From Verrucomicrobiota bacterium (GTDB lineage: Bacteria > Verrucomicrobiota > Verrucomicrobiae > Limisphaerales > UBA11358), in the NCBI GenBank assembly GCA_014860005.1, contig JACZKP010000014.1:1-52444 (forward strand): a stretch of DNA of 52,444 bases. Direction: 5' to 3'. The notes below the pieces were generated by a model. It did no database searches. It had not been told where the DNA came from and saw only the letters and a program-made list of their open reading frames with translations. Below, one piece after another: positions 16,827-25,730 of the stretch. Each line of letters begins with the position of its first letter. Position 1 is the first letter of the stretch. Both the position numbers and the translations under genes were made by a program.

Positions 16827-19800
16827 ATGAAACCATCATCTTCTGAAATCCGGCCTCCGATGCGAAGCTCATTACACCCCCGCAAGCTGAAGCACCCTGT
16901 CAAATCGGAGACCTCGCCCCTTGCAGGCAAGGTGACGGTCAGCGTTGAGCAAATGGTCATCCCAACTTACCTGCCCGCCGCGCCGGACAAGAATCCCATG
17001 TTCCTCGAGAAGCGCGTTTATCAAGGCAGCAGCGGGAAAGTGTATCCGCTCCCCTTTACGGATCGCATCGCGGAAAAACCGGTGGACCGGAAATGGAAGG
17101 CAGTCTGGATTGAAAATGAATTTCTCCGTGTGCTCGTGCTGCCGGAAATCGGCGGGCGCATTCATGCGATTCTGGACAAGGCCAATGGCTACGACTTGAT
17201 CTACAATCAGCCTGTCATCAAACCCGCGCTCGTCGGGCTCGCCGGGCCGTGGATTTCCGGCGGCATCGAGTTCAACTGGCCGCAACATCATCGGCCCGCG
17301 ACGTTTCTGCCAGCGGATTACGAGATCGAAGCTCACGCTGATGGCTCGAAAACCATCTGGTGCAGTGATCACGACCCTTTGCAGCGCATGAAAGGCATGC
17401 ACGGTGTTTGCCTGCATCCAGGCCGGGCCTATGTGGAACTGAAAGTGCGCGCCTATAATCGCACGCCCTATGTGCAGACTTTTCTCTGGTGGGCCAATGT
17501 CGCGACGCGCGTGCAAGAAAATTACCAGAGTTTCTTTCCGCCGGACGTGCAGTTCGTTGCCGACCACGCCCGCCGCTCGATGAGGGAGTATCCTTTGGCA
17601 CAAGGATACTACTACGGCGTGAACTACGGCGAGCGCGGAAGCAAAGGTGTTCCGGCCAGCGAAGTGCCGGCGCAATTCGTGCCTCCGCATTGTCACGCAG
17701 CACGCCGCACGCAGCGTCGCGCCCTTTCGAATCTTCCCGACTACGCTCCCAACGATCTGTCCTTCTACGCCAACATTCCCGTGCCCACCTCGTACATGGC
17801 GATGGGCAGCAAGGAAGATTTTTTCGGCGGCTACGATTTCAAGGCACAGGCTGGCATCATTCACATTGCCAACCACCACATTTCCCCCGGCAAGAAACAA
17901 TGGACCTGGGGCAGCCACGAATTCGGCTATGCGTGGGATCGCAACTTGACCGATCCAGATGCGGACGGGATTTGCTGGCCTTACATCGAGATCATGGCCG
18001 GTGTTTATACCGACAACCAACCCGACTTTAGTTTTCTGCAACCGGGCGAAACCAAGTCGTGGAGTCAGTATTGGTATCCGATTCAGAAAATTGGCCCGGC
18101 TCAACACGCGAATCTGGATGCGGCGGTGAGCTTGGTGCTCAGGAAAAAGGAATTCCAACTTGGCATCGCGGTGACCCGGGCTTTTCCCAAGGCCGTGGTC
18201 CGGCTCGAACGCGCCAATGGTTCCTCAGCGGCTGAATGGGACGTCAACCTGGCCCCAGGAAAACCATTTATCCTGGCAAGCCCGCAAGCGATCAAACCCT
18301 GGAAAATCGGCGAAACCGTATTGCGGGTGCTGGATCGTACCGGCAACGAAATCATTGCCTACCAACCCAGGTTCCCCGTGAAAGCCAAACTGCCCGCGCC
18401 CGCCAGTGAGCCACCGGCACCGCCGGACGTCGCCAGCGCCGACGAGCTTTACCTGACGGGCCTGCATCTTGATCAGTATCGGCACGCCACACGTTGCCCG
18501 ACGCTTTACTGGCGCGAAGCATTGCGCCGCGACCCCTTCGACGCCCGCTGCAACAATGCGATGGGCCTTTGGCATCTCAAAAGGGGCGAGTTCGCACTGG
18601 CCGAAACGCATTTCCGCCGTGCCATCAAACGCCTCACCCAGCGCAATGCGAATCCCTACGATGGCGAACCCTACTACAACCTCGGCCTCTGCCTGCGCCA
18701 TCTCGCTCGCGATGATAAGGCCTACGACGCGTTCTACAAATCTACCTGGAATCAAGGCTGGGCCGCCGCCGGCTATCATGCGCTGGCAGAAATTGATTGC
18801 ACCCGCCGGGATTGGGCAACCGCGCTGGATCATCTGAACCGCTCGCTCCGTTTCAACACGGACAATCTGCGCGCCCGAAATCTGAAAGTGATTGTGCTGC
18901 GCAAGCTGGCTGGAGTCGGAGTTCAAGCTACCGCTCGCTTCCCAGTCATTAAAAACCCAACCAAGCTGAAGCTTGAACTCCAAAAAGAAGCCGACGCGTT
19001 GCTCCACGAGACCTCGGCGCTCGATCCGCTGGATGGGTGGGCGCGGCACTTGTCTGGCCAGAAGTTGAATTGTGATTTGCAGACCGCGCTGGATCTTGCG
19101 CACGACTACGCCCGGGCCGGGTTGTTCGATGAAGCCGTTGAAATCCTCACCGACATCGTGTCACATAAGCGTGGCGAACGTTTCTCCCTCTCCTCGGAAG
19201 AGAGGGCCGGGGTGAGAATTCCACAAATGACTCGCGCCTTGGACCCCAGAACCGGAGCGCGGCTGTGTCGCAGACCAGCCGCAGCAGGTTGGAGTGCGCT
19301 GCGACTGGCTTTCAGCACAGTCGCGCTCCGCTTCACGGAACGGGCGGCCGTCGCATATACTTTGCCCGACCAAAGCTGGGGCGCGTTGCCGATGGTTCAT
19401 TACACCCTAGGCTGGTTGGAGCAACAACGTGGCAACGCCAAGGCGGCGCTGAAGCATTTCAAAACCGCAGCCGCGTTTCCACCGGACTACTGCTTTCCCG
19501 CGCGACTTGAGGAAATCGCCATCCTCGAAACCGCGATGCGGGTCAATCCGCGTGACGCCCGCGCGGCCTACTACCTCGGGAATCTACTTTATGACCGTCG
19601 GCGCCATGAAGCAGCCATTCGCTTGTGGGAACGGAGCGCAAAGCTGGATCCGAGCTTCTCGATTGTGTGGCGCAATCTCGGCATCGGCTATTTCAACATT
19701 CGCAAGCAACCCGCCAAGGCCCGCACCGCCTACGACCGCGCCTTGCGTGCGAACCCGCAAGACGCGCGCCTGCTTTACGAGCGCGACCAACTCTGGAAAC

Positions 19801-20636
19801 GACTTGGCGACAGTCCTGGAAAGCGTCTGCGTGAATTGAAGAAGCGGCTTGAACTCGTCCAGCAGCGCGATGACTTGAGCGTGGAACTCGGCGCGCTCCA
19901 CAACCAGACCGGTCAGCCGCACAAAGCCCTGGCACTGGTGAGCTCGCGAACCTTCCAGCCGTGGGAGGGCGGTGAAGGCGGGGCGTTGGGCCAATGGACA
20001 CGCGCGAACATTCTGCTGGGGCAGCAGGCACTGGAGCAGGTTCAATCGCTGGAACGAATATCCGCATCACGCTCACGCCTGCTCCAGACGGCGATTGAAC
20101 ACTTCAAGGCCGCGTTGACCGCCCCGCATAACCTGGGCGAAGCCAAACACCTGCTCGCCAATCAAAGCGACATCCATTACTGGCTCGGCGTGGCATTCAG
20201 TCAGGCCAACGAAACGAAGCGTGCGCAACAGCACTGGCAGGCGGCCGCGACCTTCAAGGGTGATTTTTGGGAAATGAGCGTGCGCGCGTTCAGTGAGATG
20301 ACGTTTTACTCTGCACTCTCGTTGAAGGAGCTGGGCCGGAAGACCAAAGCCCAAAAACTGCTTCTCGGTCTCCTTGCCTACGCACAACAACTCAAGAGGT
20401 CGAAGGCCAGGCTGGATTACTTTGCCACCTCACTCCCTGCCCTGCTGTTGTTCGACGACGATCTGCAATTCCGGCAGCAAACAACGGCGCTCTTCCTGCA
20501 AGCGCAGGCACACCTGGGTCTGGGCCGACGGGCGCGAGCCATCGCACTTCTGCGCACCGTGCTTAAACGCGACCCGAGCCACGCGCTCGCCGCCGATCTC
20601 TTACGCTCGCTTCAACCCGTCAGGCAAACCGCATGA
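16827..20636 (+). CDS. DUF5107 domain protein with tetratricopeptide repeats
   Basis: The 1269-residue protein starts with a DUF5107 domain (about residues 40-440). This domain has the style of a galactose-mutarotase or glycoside-binding beta-sandwich (EIGGRIHAILDKANGYDLIY, GPWISGGIEFNWPQHH, SHEFGYAWDRNLTD). From about residue 535 to the end it is a TPR superhelix with many paired helices. There is no signal peptide, so it probably acts in the cytoplasm. Such genes commonly sit with sugar transporters and glycosidases, as here: the SSS symporter gene overlaps its stop by 4 bp and a GH2 gene follows. Two palindromic repeats lie inside the TPR half in frame (residues about 698-719 and 787-835) and lengthen it. 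The ATG at 16827 or 16860 may be used. The function is unknown; a role in glycan sensing or handling is inferred from context. Confidence 0.8.
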   Translation: MKPSSSEIRPPMRSSLHPRKLKHPVKSETSPLAGKVTVSVEQMVIPTYLPAAPDKNPMFLEKRVYQGSSGKVYPLPFTDRIAEKPVDRKWKAVWIENEFLRVLVLPEIGGRIHAILDKANGYDLIYNQPVIKPALVGLAGPWISGGIEFNWPQHHRPATFLPADYEIEAHADGSKTIWCSDHDPLQRMKGMHGVCLHPGRAYVELKVRAYNRTPYVQTFLWWANVATRVQENYQSFFPPDVQFVADHARRSMREYPLAQGYYYGVNYGERGSKGVPASEVPAQFVPPHCHAARRTQRRALSNLPDYAPNDLSFYANIPVPTSYMAMGSKEDFFGGYDFKAQAGIIHIANHHISPGKKQWTWGSHEFGYAWDRNLTDPDADGICWPYIEIMAGVYTDNQPDFSFLQPGETKSWSQYWYPIQKIGPAQHANLDAAVSLVLRKKEFQLGIAVTRAFPKAVVRLERANGSSAAEWDVNLAPGKPFILASPQAIKPWKIGETVLRVLDRTGNEIIAYQPRFPVKAKLPAPASEPPAPPDVASADELYLTGLHLDQYRHATRCPTLYWREALRRDPFDARCNNAMGLWHLKRGEFALAETHFRRAIKRLTQRNANPYDGEPYYNLGLCLRHLARDDKAYDAFYKSTWNQGWAAAGYHALAEIDCTRRDWATALDHLNRSLRFNTDNLRARNLKVIVLRKLAGVGVQATARFPVIKNPTKLKLELQKEADALLHETSALDPLDGWARHLSGQKLNCDLQTALDLAHDYARAGLFDEAVEILTDIVSHKRGERFSLSSEERAGVRIPQMTRALDPRTGARLCRRPAAAGWSALRLAFSTVALRFTERAAVAYTLPDQSWGALPMVHYTLGWLEQQRGNAKAALKHFKTAAAFPPDYCFPARLEEIAILETAMRVNPRDARAAYYLGNLLYDRRRHEAAIRLWERSAKLDPSFSIVWRNLGIGYFNIRKQPAKARTAYDRALRANPQDARLLYERDQLWKRLGDSPGKRLRELKKRLELVQQRDDLSVELGALHNQTGQPHKALALVSSRTFQPWEGGEGGALGQWTRANILLGQQALEQVQSLERISASRSRLLQTAIEHFKAALTAPHNLGEAKHLLANQSDIHYWLGVAFSQANETKRAQQHWQAAATFKGDFWEMSVRAFSEMTFYSALSLKELGRKTKAQKLLLGLLAYAQQLKRSKARLDYFATSLPALLLFDDDLQFRQQTTALFLQAQAHLGLGRRARAIALLRTVLKRDPSHALAADLLRSLQPVRQTA
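18918..18981 (+). repeat. In-frame inverted repeat inside the DUF5107/TPR gene
   Basis: GGAGTTCAAGCT (18918-18929) pairs perfectly with AGCTTGAACTCC (18970-18981) around a 40-nt loop. The segment is translated as part of residues 698-719 (VGVQATARFPVIKNPTKL region) between two TPR helices. It keeps the frame and looks like an inserted palindromic element. Confidence 0.6.
19187..19329 (+). repeat. Composite palindromic repeat inside the DUF5107/TPR gene
   Basis: Two hairpins lie side by side. The first is CCCTCTC (19187-19193) against GAGAGGG, followed by a GCCGGGGTGAGA tail. The second is GGAGCGCGGCTGTG (19254-19267) against CACAGTCGCGCTCC (19316-19329), 13 of 14 paired, with an inner stem of about 9 bp. 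The stretch encodes an arginine-rich segment (residues about 787-835) that is unlike the surrounding TPR helices but causes no stop or frameshift. Confidence 0.65.
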
Positions 20637-22204
20637 ACTTCACTTCACTCGACCTGATTATTTTTGTCGGGTTCTTCGTTGCAGTCGTGGGCTTGGGCGT
20701 TTGGAAGAGCCGCCGCGCGCGGGATCACGCCGAGAACAGCGCGGACTTCTTCCTCGCCGGACGCGGATTGACGTGGCCGCTGATCGGCATTTCGATTGTG
20801 GCGGCCAACATTTCCACCGAGCAAATGGTCGGCATGGCCGGCCAGGCCGCGGGTTCGACCGGACTGGCGGTGAGTTGCTGGCAGTTGATGGGCGCGGTCT
20901 TCATCGTGATCATTGCGATGACGCTGCTACCGCGGTTCCTGCGCGCGGGCATTTACACGATGCCGGAATTTCTTGCCTATCGCTACAACGCTTCCGCGCG
21001 GGCGATCATGGCGGTCATGACGGTCGTCATTTATGCCGTGGTGATGCTGCCAGCGGTGTTGTATTCCGGCGGAGTCACCTTGCGAGCAATTGCTGGCGTG
21101 CCTTTGACCCAGGCGGTGTGGGTCATTGGCCTCCTCGCCACGGCTTATGCCGCAGTTGGCGGATTGAAAGCCATCGCTTGGGCGGATCTGGTTCAAGGAT
21201 TGGCGCTACTGGCGGGCGGCATGTTGGTGTTCTTCCTTGGTCTCAACGCCGTGGGCGGTTGGGAAAACTTCACCACCGTCAACGCGGACAAGCTTCACAT
21301 GATCAAGCCCGCCGACAATCCTGACCTACCGTGGACCGGCGTGGTGGGCGGGATGTGGATCGTGATGATTTATTACTGTGGATTGAACCAGTTCATCGTG
21401 CAGCGCAATCTCGCGGCCAAGTCGCTCAAGCACGGCCAACTGGGAATGATCTTCGCGGGCGGACTCTGGTTGCTGGTGCCGTTCGCCATTGTCATGCCCG
21501 GGTTAATGGCTCAACAACTTTACGCGGACAAGCTCGCGACAACCACCGATGCGGCATTCCCCACCTTGATCACCCAACTAGTGCCCGCCGGAATTCGCGG
21601 CTTTATCTATGCGGCCATCGCCGGCGCGGTCACCAGCACGCTGGCTTCGCTGCTGAATTCAGCTTCCACCATCGCCACCATGGACGTGTATCGAAACATG
21701 ATTCGCGAGAATGCTTCGCAAGCCAGGCTGGTCTGGCTCGGACGCGGCTTAACGATCGTGTTCGTGGTGGCGGGTTGTTCCATCGCGCCGTCGCTGGACA
21801 ATCCCAAGTTCGGCGGCGTGTTCCAATACATCCAACAATTCCAAGGCTACATCTGGCCAGGCGTCGTAGCGGCGTTTCTGGGCGCGTTTCTGCTGCCGCG
21901 CGCACCGGCGGCGGCAGGGGTGGTGGCACTGGTGCTGGGACCGGCTGCCTACGGTGTGCTGCAATTCACCAGCCAGACCGAAGCGCGCCCGTGGGGACAC
22001 GAAATCCATTTCCTGCTGCAGGTGTTGCTGGCCTTCTGCCTCGTGGCCGTGGTCATGGGGCTGATCACGCTGGCCCGGCCCCTGGCACAACCCAAAGTGT
22101 TGCCGGTGCGCGCCGACCTCGACATGCGGACAGACCCCGTGGTGTTATGGAGCGGACTTGCAGTGATCGCCGCGGTGGCGGTGTTCTTTCTCAAGTTTTG
22201 GTGA
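20633..22204 (+). CDS. Sodium:solute symporter (SSS family)
   Basis: This is an inner-membrane Na+-coupled transporter, 523 residues with about 13-14 hydrophobic segments. The N-terminus (LDLIIFVGFFVAVVGLGVW), the SADFFLAGRGLTWPLIGISI segment and the following helix (NISTEQMVGMAGQAAGS) are characteristic of SGLT-like sugar symporters, as is the central GLNQFIVQRNLAAKS stretch after TM6. The ATG overlaps the stop codon of the DUF5107 gene (ATGA), so translation is coupled. A GH2 gene follows within 55 bp. Import of a mono- or oligosaccharide released by the nearby hydrolases is the likely job. The exact sugar is not readable. Confidence 0.9.
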   Translation: MNFTSLDLIIFVGFFVAVVGLGVWKSRRARDHAENSADFFLAGRGLTWPLIGISIVAANISTEQMVGMAGQAAGSTGLAVSCWQLMGAVFIVIIAMTLLPRFLRAGIYTMPEFLAYRYNASARAIMAVMTVVIYAVVMLPAVLYSGGVTLRAIAGVPLTQAVWVIGLLATAYAAVGGLKAIAWADLVQGLALLAGGMLVFFLGLNAVGGWENFTTVNADKLHMIKPADNPDLPWTGVVGGMWIVMIYYCGLNQFIVQRNLAAKSLKHGQLGMIFAGGLWLLVPFAIVMPGLMAQQLYADKLATTTDAAFPTLITQLVPAGIRGFIYAAIAGAVTSTLASLLNSASTIATMDVYRNMIRENASQARLVWLGRGLTIVFVVAGCSIAPSLDNPKFGGVFQYIQQFQGYIWPGVVAAFLGAFLLPRAPAAAGVVALVLGPAAYGVLQFTSQTEARPWGHEIHFLLQVLLAFCLVAVVMGLITLARPLAQPKVLPVRADLDMRTDPVVLWSGLAVIAAVAVFFLKFW

Positions 22205-22257
22205 ATTGCCAGACGGTTTCCGTCCAACAATAACTGTTCGATCAAGTGGAGAAAGTC

Positions 22258-25200
22258 ATGAAAACAATCAAATGTCTCTTCCTGTTAATTGCCAGCGGAC
22301 TGACCACCCTCGCGGCAAATCCCACGCTGCCCCTCGCGGGCGAATGGCGTTTTCAACTCGACCGCGAAGATGCCGGCGTGCGCGAACGCTGGTTTGAGCG
22401 CGCTTTGCCAGACCGGATCAAATTGCCCGGCACGCTCACAGCGCAAGGCATCGGCGATCCGGTGACGGTGGACACGAAATGGATCGGCGGCATTGTGGAC
22501 AAGTCGTGGTTCATCGCGCCGGAATACGCGAAGTATCGCGAGCCGGACAATGTGAAGATTCCGTTCTGGCTGCAACCGGAGCTTTACTACGCCGGCGCGG
22601 CGTGGTTTCAGCGCGATATCGAGATCCCAGAGGACTGGAAGGAGAAACGCGTGGTGCTGTTCCTTGAACGCGCACACTGGGAAACGCGCGTCTGGATAAA
22701 TGACAAACTCATCGGCACGAACAATTCGCTGGCGACGCCGCACGAATACGAACTGGGCATAGTGGCACGGGCGTCTGGCCCGTTCGATGCAGCAAAGAAC
22801 CAGAACCGCACGGGCGAGACGCCCGTGCCACTACAACTCGCGCCCGGCAAGCACACGCTCACGATTCGCGTGGATAACCGCATGGTGATTGACGTGGGCG
22901 AGAACTCGCACAGCGTCAGCGACCATACCCAGGGGAACTGGAATGGGATTGTGGGCAAGATCGAGTTGCGGGCGACGCCGTTGGTGTGGATTGAGGAGAT
23001 GCGTGTCTATCCGGATTTACCGAATGCGAGCGTCCGCATCGTGGGGCGAATTGGAAACGCGACGGGAAAGCCGGGCAGCGGCAAGATTCGACTCGGGCAG
23101 GTTACCAACGCAATTGACTGGGATTCACACGGCTGCACCTTTGAAACCGCCGCCACGTGGGGAGGTGCGGCGATGAAGGAATGGTCAGAGTTTCAGCCGG
23201 CTTTGTTCGACGGAACACTTGGTTTGTTTGGAGACGGAATCCGAGACGAAAGAACGGTGCTCTTTGGCTTTCGCGAATTCTCCACCGGCGGCACACAGTT
23301 CACGCTCAATGGCCAGAAGACACTCTTCCGTGGCACGCTGGAGTGCGCCATCTTTCCCAAGACCGGCCATCCGCCGATGGAAGTCGAGGAATGGAAGCGC
23401 ATCATCCGCGTCGCGAAATCCTATGGTTTGAACATGATTCGCTTTCATTCCTGGTGTCCGCCGGAAGCGGCGTTCGTAGCAGCGGACGAACTGGGGTTCT
23501 ATTTTCAGATCGAGGCGTCCACGTGGCCCAACCAATCCACCACGCTCGGCGACGGCAAACCCGTGGACCAATGGCTTTATGAAGAGACGGACCGCATCCT
23601 CAAGTATTACGGCAATCATCCGTCGTTCATTTTGATGGCACATGGCAATGAGCCGGGCGGTCCGAAACACAAGGAATTTCTCGCCAGGTACGTGAATCAC
23701 TACAAGGCGCTCGATCCGCGCCGTTTGTGGACCAGCGGCTCGGGCTGGCCGGAATTACCGGAGAACCAGTTTCACGTCACGCCCGACCCGCGCATTCAGG
23801 CGTGGGGCGATGGCTTGAAGTCCCGCATCAACGCCAAGCCGCCGGAGACGATGACCGATTACCGTGATTACATCGCCGCCCGCAGCGTGCCCGTCATCAG
23901 CCACGAGATCGGCCAGTGGTGCGTGTATCCAAACTTCGACGAAATCCCGAAATACACCGGCTACCTGAAGCCGCGCAACTTCGAGATTTTCCGCGAGCGG
24001 CTGGAGGCGAACGGGATGGGCAAGCTGGCAAAACAATTCCTGCTCGCATCAGGCAAGCTCCAGACGCTTTGCTACAAAGAGGACATTGAATCCGCGCTGC
24101 GCACGCCGGGCATGGGCGGATTTCAATTGCTGGACCTGCACGACTTTCCCGGGCAAGGCACGGCGCTCGTCGGCGTGCTCGATCCGTTCTGGGAGGAGAA
24201 AGGCTACGTGACAGCGGCAGAATTCAGTCGGTTCTGCAACTCGACCGTGCCACTGGTGCGTTTGCCCAAACGCGTTTTCACCACGGATGAAGTGTTGAAG
24301 GCGAATATCGAGGTCGCACACTTTGGTCCGCTGCCGCTGATTGAGCACTCGTGGACGCCCGGATTCGAACGCTACAAACGTCCGATGGTGAGTTGGAAAC
24401 TGGTCCACGATGACGGATCTACCGTGGCTTCCGAGCCGATCCTGCTAAAGACCATTCCGATTGGAAATGCCAACCCGGTCGGCCGCGTTATAGCTGGTTG
24501 TGGAGGTTTGTCCTCGCCAGGCAGATACAAGTTGGTTGTCTCAGTGGACGGTCACATGTGGAGCAAGGAATTTCCCAGCCGTACGGTCCGGGTTGAGAAT
24601 GACTGGGACATCTGGGTGTATCCCTCACAAGTGTCGGAGGAGCCGGCAGACGTGCTCGTGACGGCACAGTTCGATGAGGCTGCGCAAGTGCGCCTGCGCT
24701 CGGGCGGCAAGGTGCTTCTCACGATTCCCGGCAGGCAGGTCCGCAACTTCGACACTGCGCCGGTGAAATTCGGTTTCTCCAGCATCTTCTGGAACACCGC
24801 CTGGACGGGCCGGCAAGCCCCTACGACGCTGGGCATTTTGTGCGACCCGAAACACCCCGCGCTCGCGCAGTTCCCCACCGATTTCCATAGCAATTGGCAG
24901 TGGTGGTATCTCGTCCATCGCGCTGGTGCCTTGCGCCTCGACCTATTGCCAAAAGGCGTTGAGCCGGTGGTCCGCGTGATTGACGACTGGGTTACTGCGC
25001 GTCCGCTGGGATTGGTCGTGGAAGGCAACGTTGGCCCGGGCAAAATCATCGTGTGCGGCTTCGACCTGACACGAGATGCGGATGATCCCGTGTCGCGCCA
25101 GATGCGAGCCAGTTTGCTGCGCTACATGGGCACAATGGATTTCAAGCCCGGCACCGCGTTCACACCGGAACAAATACGAAGTCTCATCACACCGAGCATG

Positions 25201-25632
25201 GCAAGCGCCTTGCACGGCGTTCGCAGCATCACCGCCAGCAGCGAGCAGGGGGAATACGACGCCGCCAGCGCTGTGGATGGCGATCCAACCACAATCTGGC
25301 ATACTGCCTGGGGTGACGGCGCGCCGGGTTTTCCGCACGAGTTGGTGGTGGAGTTGACAGCGCCGCAGGCCATCGCCGGCATCACCGCGTTGCCGCGCCA
25401 GGACGGCAATCGCAACGGGTGGATCAGAGCCTATGAGATTTACGCGAGCGCGGATGGCCAGACTTGGGATGCTCCGGTGGCGCGGGGCGAGTTTCCTGGC
25501 AACGCTTCGCTGAAGACCGTGAAGTTTGAAAAACCGGTCGCCGTGAAATTCATCAAGCTTCGCGCCGTTAGCGGCCATGCCAACAGTCCGTGGGCCTCAC
25601 TGGCGGAGTTGGGCTTGCTGCCGATGCCGTGA
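22258..25632 (+). CDS. Secreted glycoside hydrolase family 2 enzyme with F5/8 type C-like tail
   Basis: The ATG at 22258 is preceded at proper distance by GGAGAAAG, and a signal peptide follows (MKTIKCLFLLIASGLTTLA), so this start is preferred to a GTG at 22246. The mature protein has the GH2 layout: a sugar-binding jellyroll (LAGEWRFQLDREDAGVRERW), an immunoglobulin-like domain, and a TIM barrel with acid/base Glu465 (HGNEPGG) and nucleophile Glu550 (SHEIGQW). Later domains end in a discoidin/F5/8 type C-like module (about residues 980-1124: SITASSEQGEYDAASAVDGD). Beta-galactosidase, beta-mannosidase and beta-glucuronidase activities all occur in the family. A 23-bp inverted repeat lies in frame at residues 168-192. 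It closes the DUF5107-SSS-GH2 row. Confidence 0.88.
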   Translation: MKTIKCLFLLIASGLTTLAANPTLPLAGEWRFQLDREDAGVRERWFERALPDRIKLPGTLTAQGIGDPVTVDTKWIGGIVDKSWFIAPEYAKYREPDNVKIPFWLQPELYYAGAAWFQRDIEIPEDWKEKRVVLFLERAHWETRVWINDKLIGTNNSLATPHEYELGIVARASGPFDAAKNQNRTGETPVPLQLAPGKHTLTIRVDNRMVIDVGENSHSVSDHTQGNWNGIVGKIELRATPLVWIEEMRVYPDLPNASVRIVGRIGNATGKPGSGKIRLGQVTNAIDWDSHGCTFETAATWGGAAMKEWSEFQPALFDGTLGLFGDGIRDERTVLFGFREFSTGGTQFTLNGQKTLFRGTLECAIFPKTGHPPMEVEEWKRIIRVAKSYGLNMIRFHSWCPPEAAFVAADELGFYFQIEASTWPNQSTTLGDGKPVDQWLYEETDRILKYYGNHPSFILMAHGNEPGGPKHKEFLARYVNHYKALDPRRLWTSGSGWPELPENQFHVTPDPRIQAWGDGLKSRINAKPPETMTDYRDYIAARSVPVISHEIGQWCVYPNFDEIPKYTGYLKPRNFEIFRERLEANGMGKLAKQFLLASGKLQTLCYKEDIESALRTPGMGGFQLLDLHDFPGQGTALVGVLDPFWEEKGYVTAAEFSRFCNSTVPLVRLPKRVFTTDEVLKANIEVAHFGPLPLIEHSWTPGFERYKRPMVSWKLVHDDGSTVASEPILLKTIPIGNANPVGRVIAGCGGLSSPGRYKLVVSVDGHMWSKEFPSRTVRVENDWDIWVYPSQVSEEPADVLVTAQFDEAAQVRLRSGGKVLLTIPGRQVRNFDTAPVKFGFSSIFWNTAWTGRQAPTTLGILCDPKHPALAQFPTDFHSNWQWWYLVHRAGALRLDLLPKGVEPVVRVIDDWVTARPLGLVVEGNVGPGKIIVCGFDLTRDADDPVSRQMRASLLRYMGTMDFKPGTAFTPEQIRSLITPSMASALHGVRSITASSEQGEYDAASAVDGDPTTIWHTAWGDGAPGFPHELVVELTAPQAIAGITALPRQDGNRNGWIRAYEIYASADGQTWDAPVARGEFPGNASLKTVKFEKPVAVKFIKLRAVSGHANSPWASLAELGLLPMP
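22761..22832 (+). repeat. In-frame 23-bp inverted repeat inside the GH2 gene
   Basis: Left arm 22761-22783 and right arm 22810-22832 pair at 22 of 23 positions around a 26-nt loop. The arm core is GTGGCACGGGCGTCT. The element is read through in frame as residues 168-192 (including NRTGETPVP), inserted between two beta-strands of the N-terminal sugar-binding domain. Confidence 0.75.
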
Positions 25633-25637
25633 CTCCG

Positions 25638-25730
25638 TTCAGGCCGGCGCCGCTGCCTGAATGATGCGAACAACCGCCGTCTCCGCCACAAACGTTGCGT
25701 GATTGCGCATGCTTAACGCGCAACGGTTTT
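25638..25730. terminator. Hairpins between convergent GH2 and esterase genes
   Basis: Two small stems lie in the gap: TTCAGGC (25638-25644) with GCCTGAA (25655-25661), and CGTTGCG (25693-25699) with CGCAACG (25719-25725). The second is followed on the plus strand by GTTTT and is the better candidate for ending the GH2 transcript. Neither has a long T-run. Confidence 0.4.

Noticed and set aside
16666..16872. An N-terminal extension of the LptF/G permease
   Set aside because: It is hydrophilic, would precede the first membrane segment by about 70 residues and would overlap the divergent DUF5107 gene.
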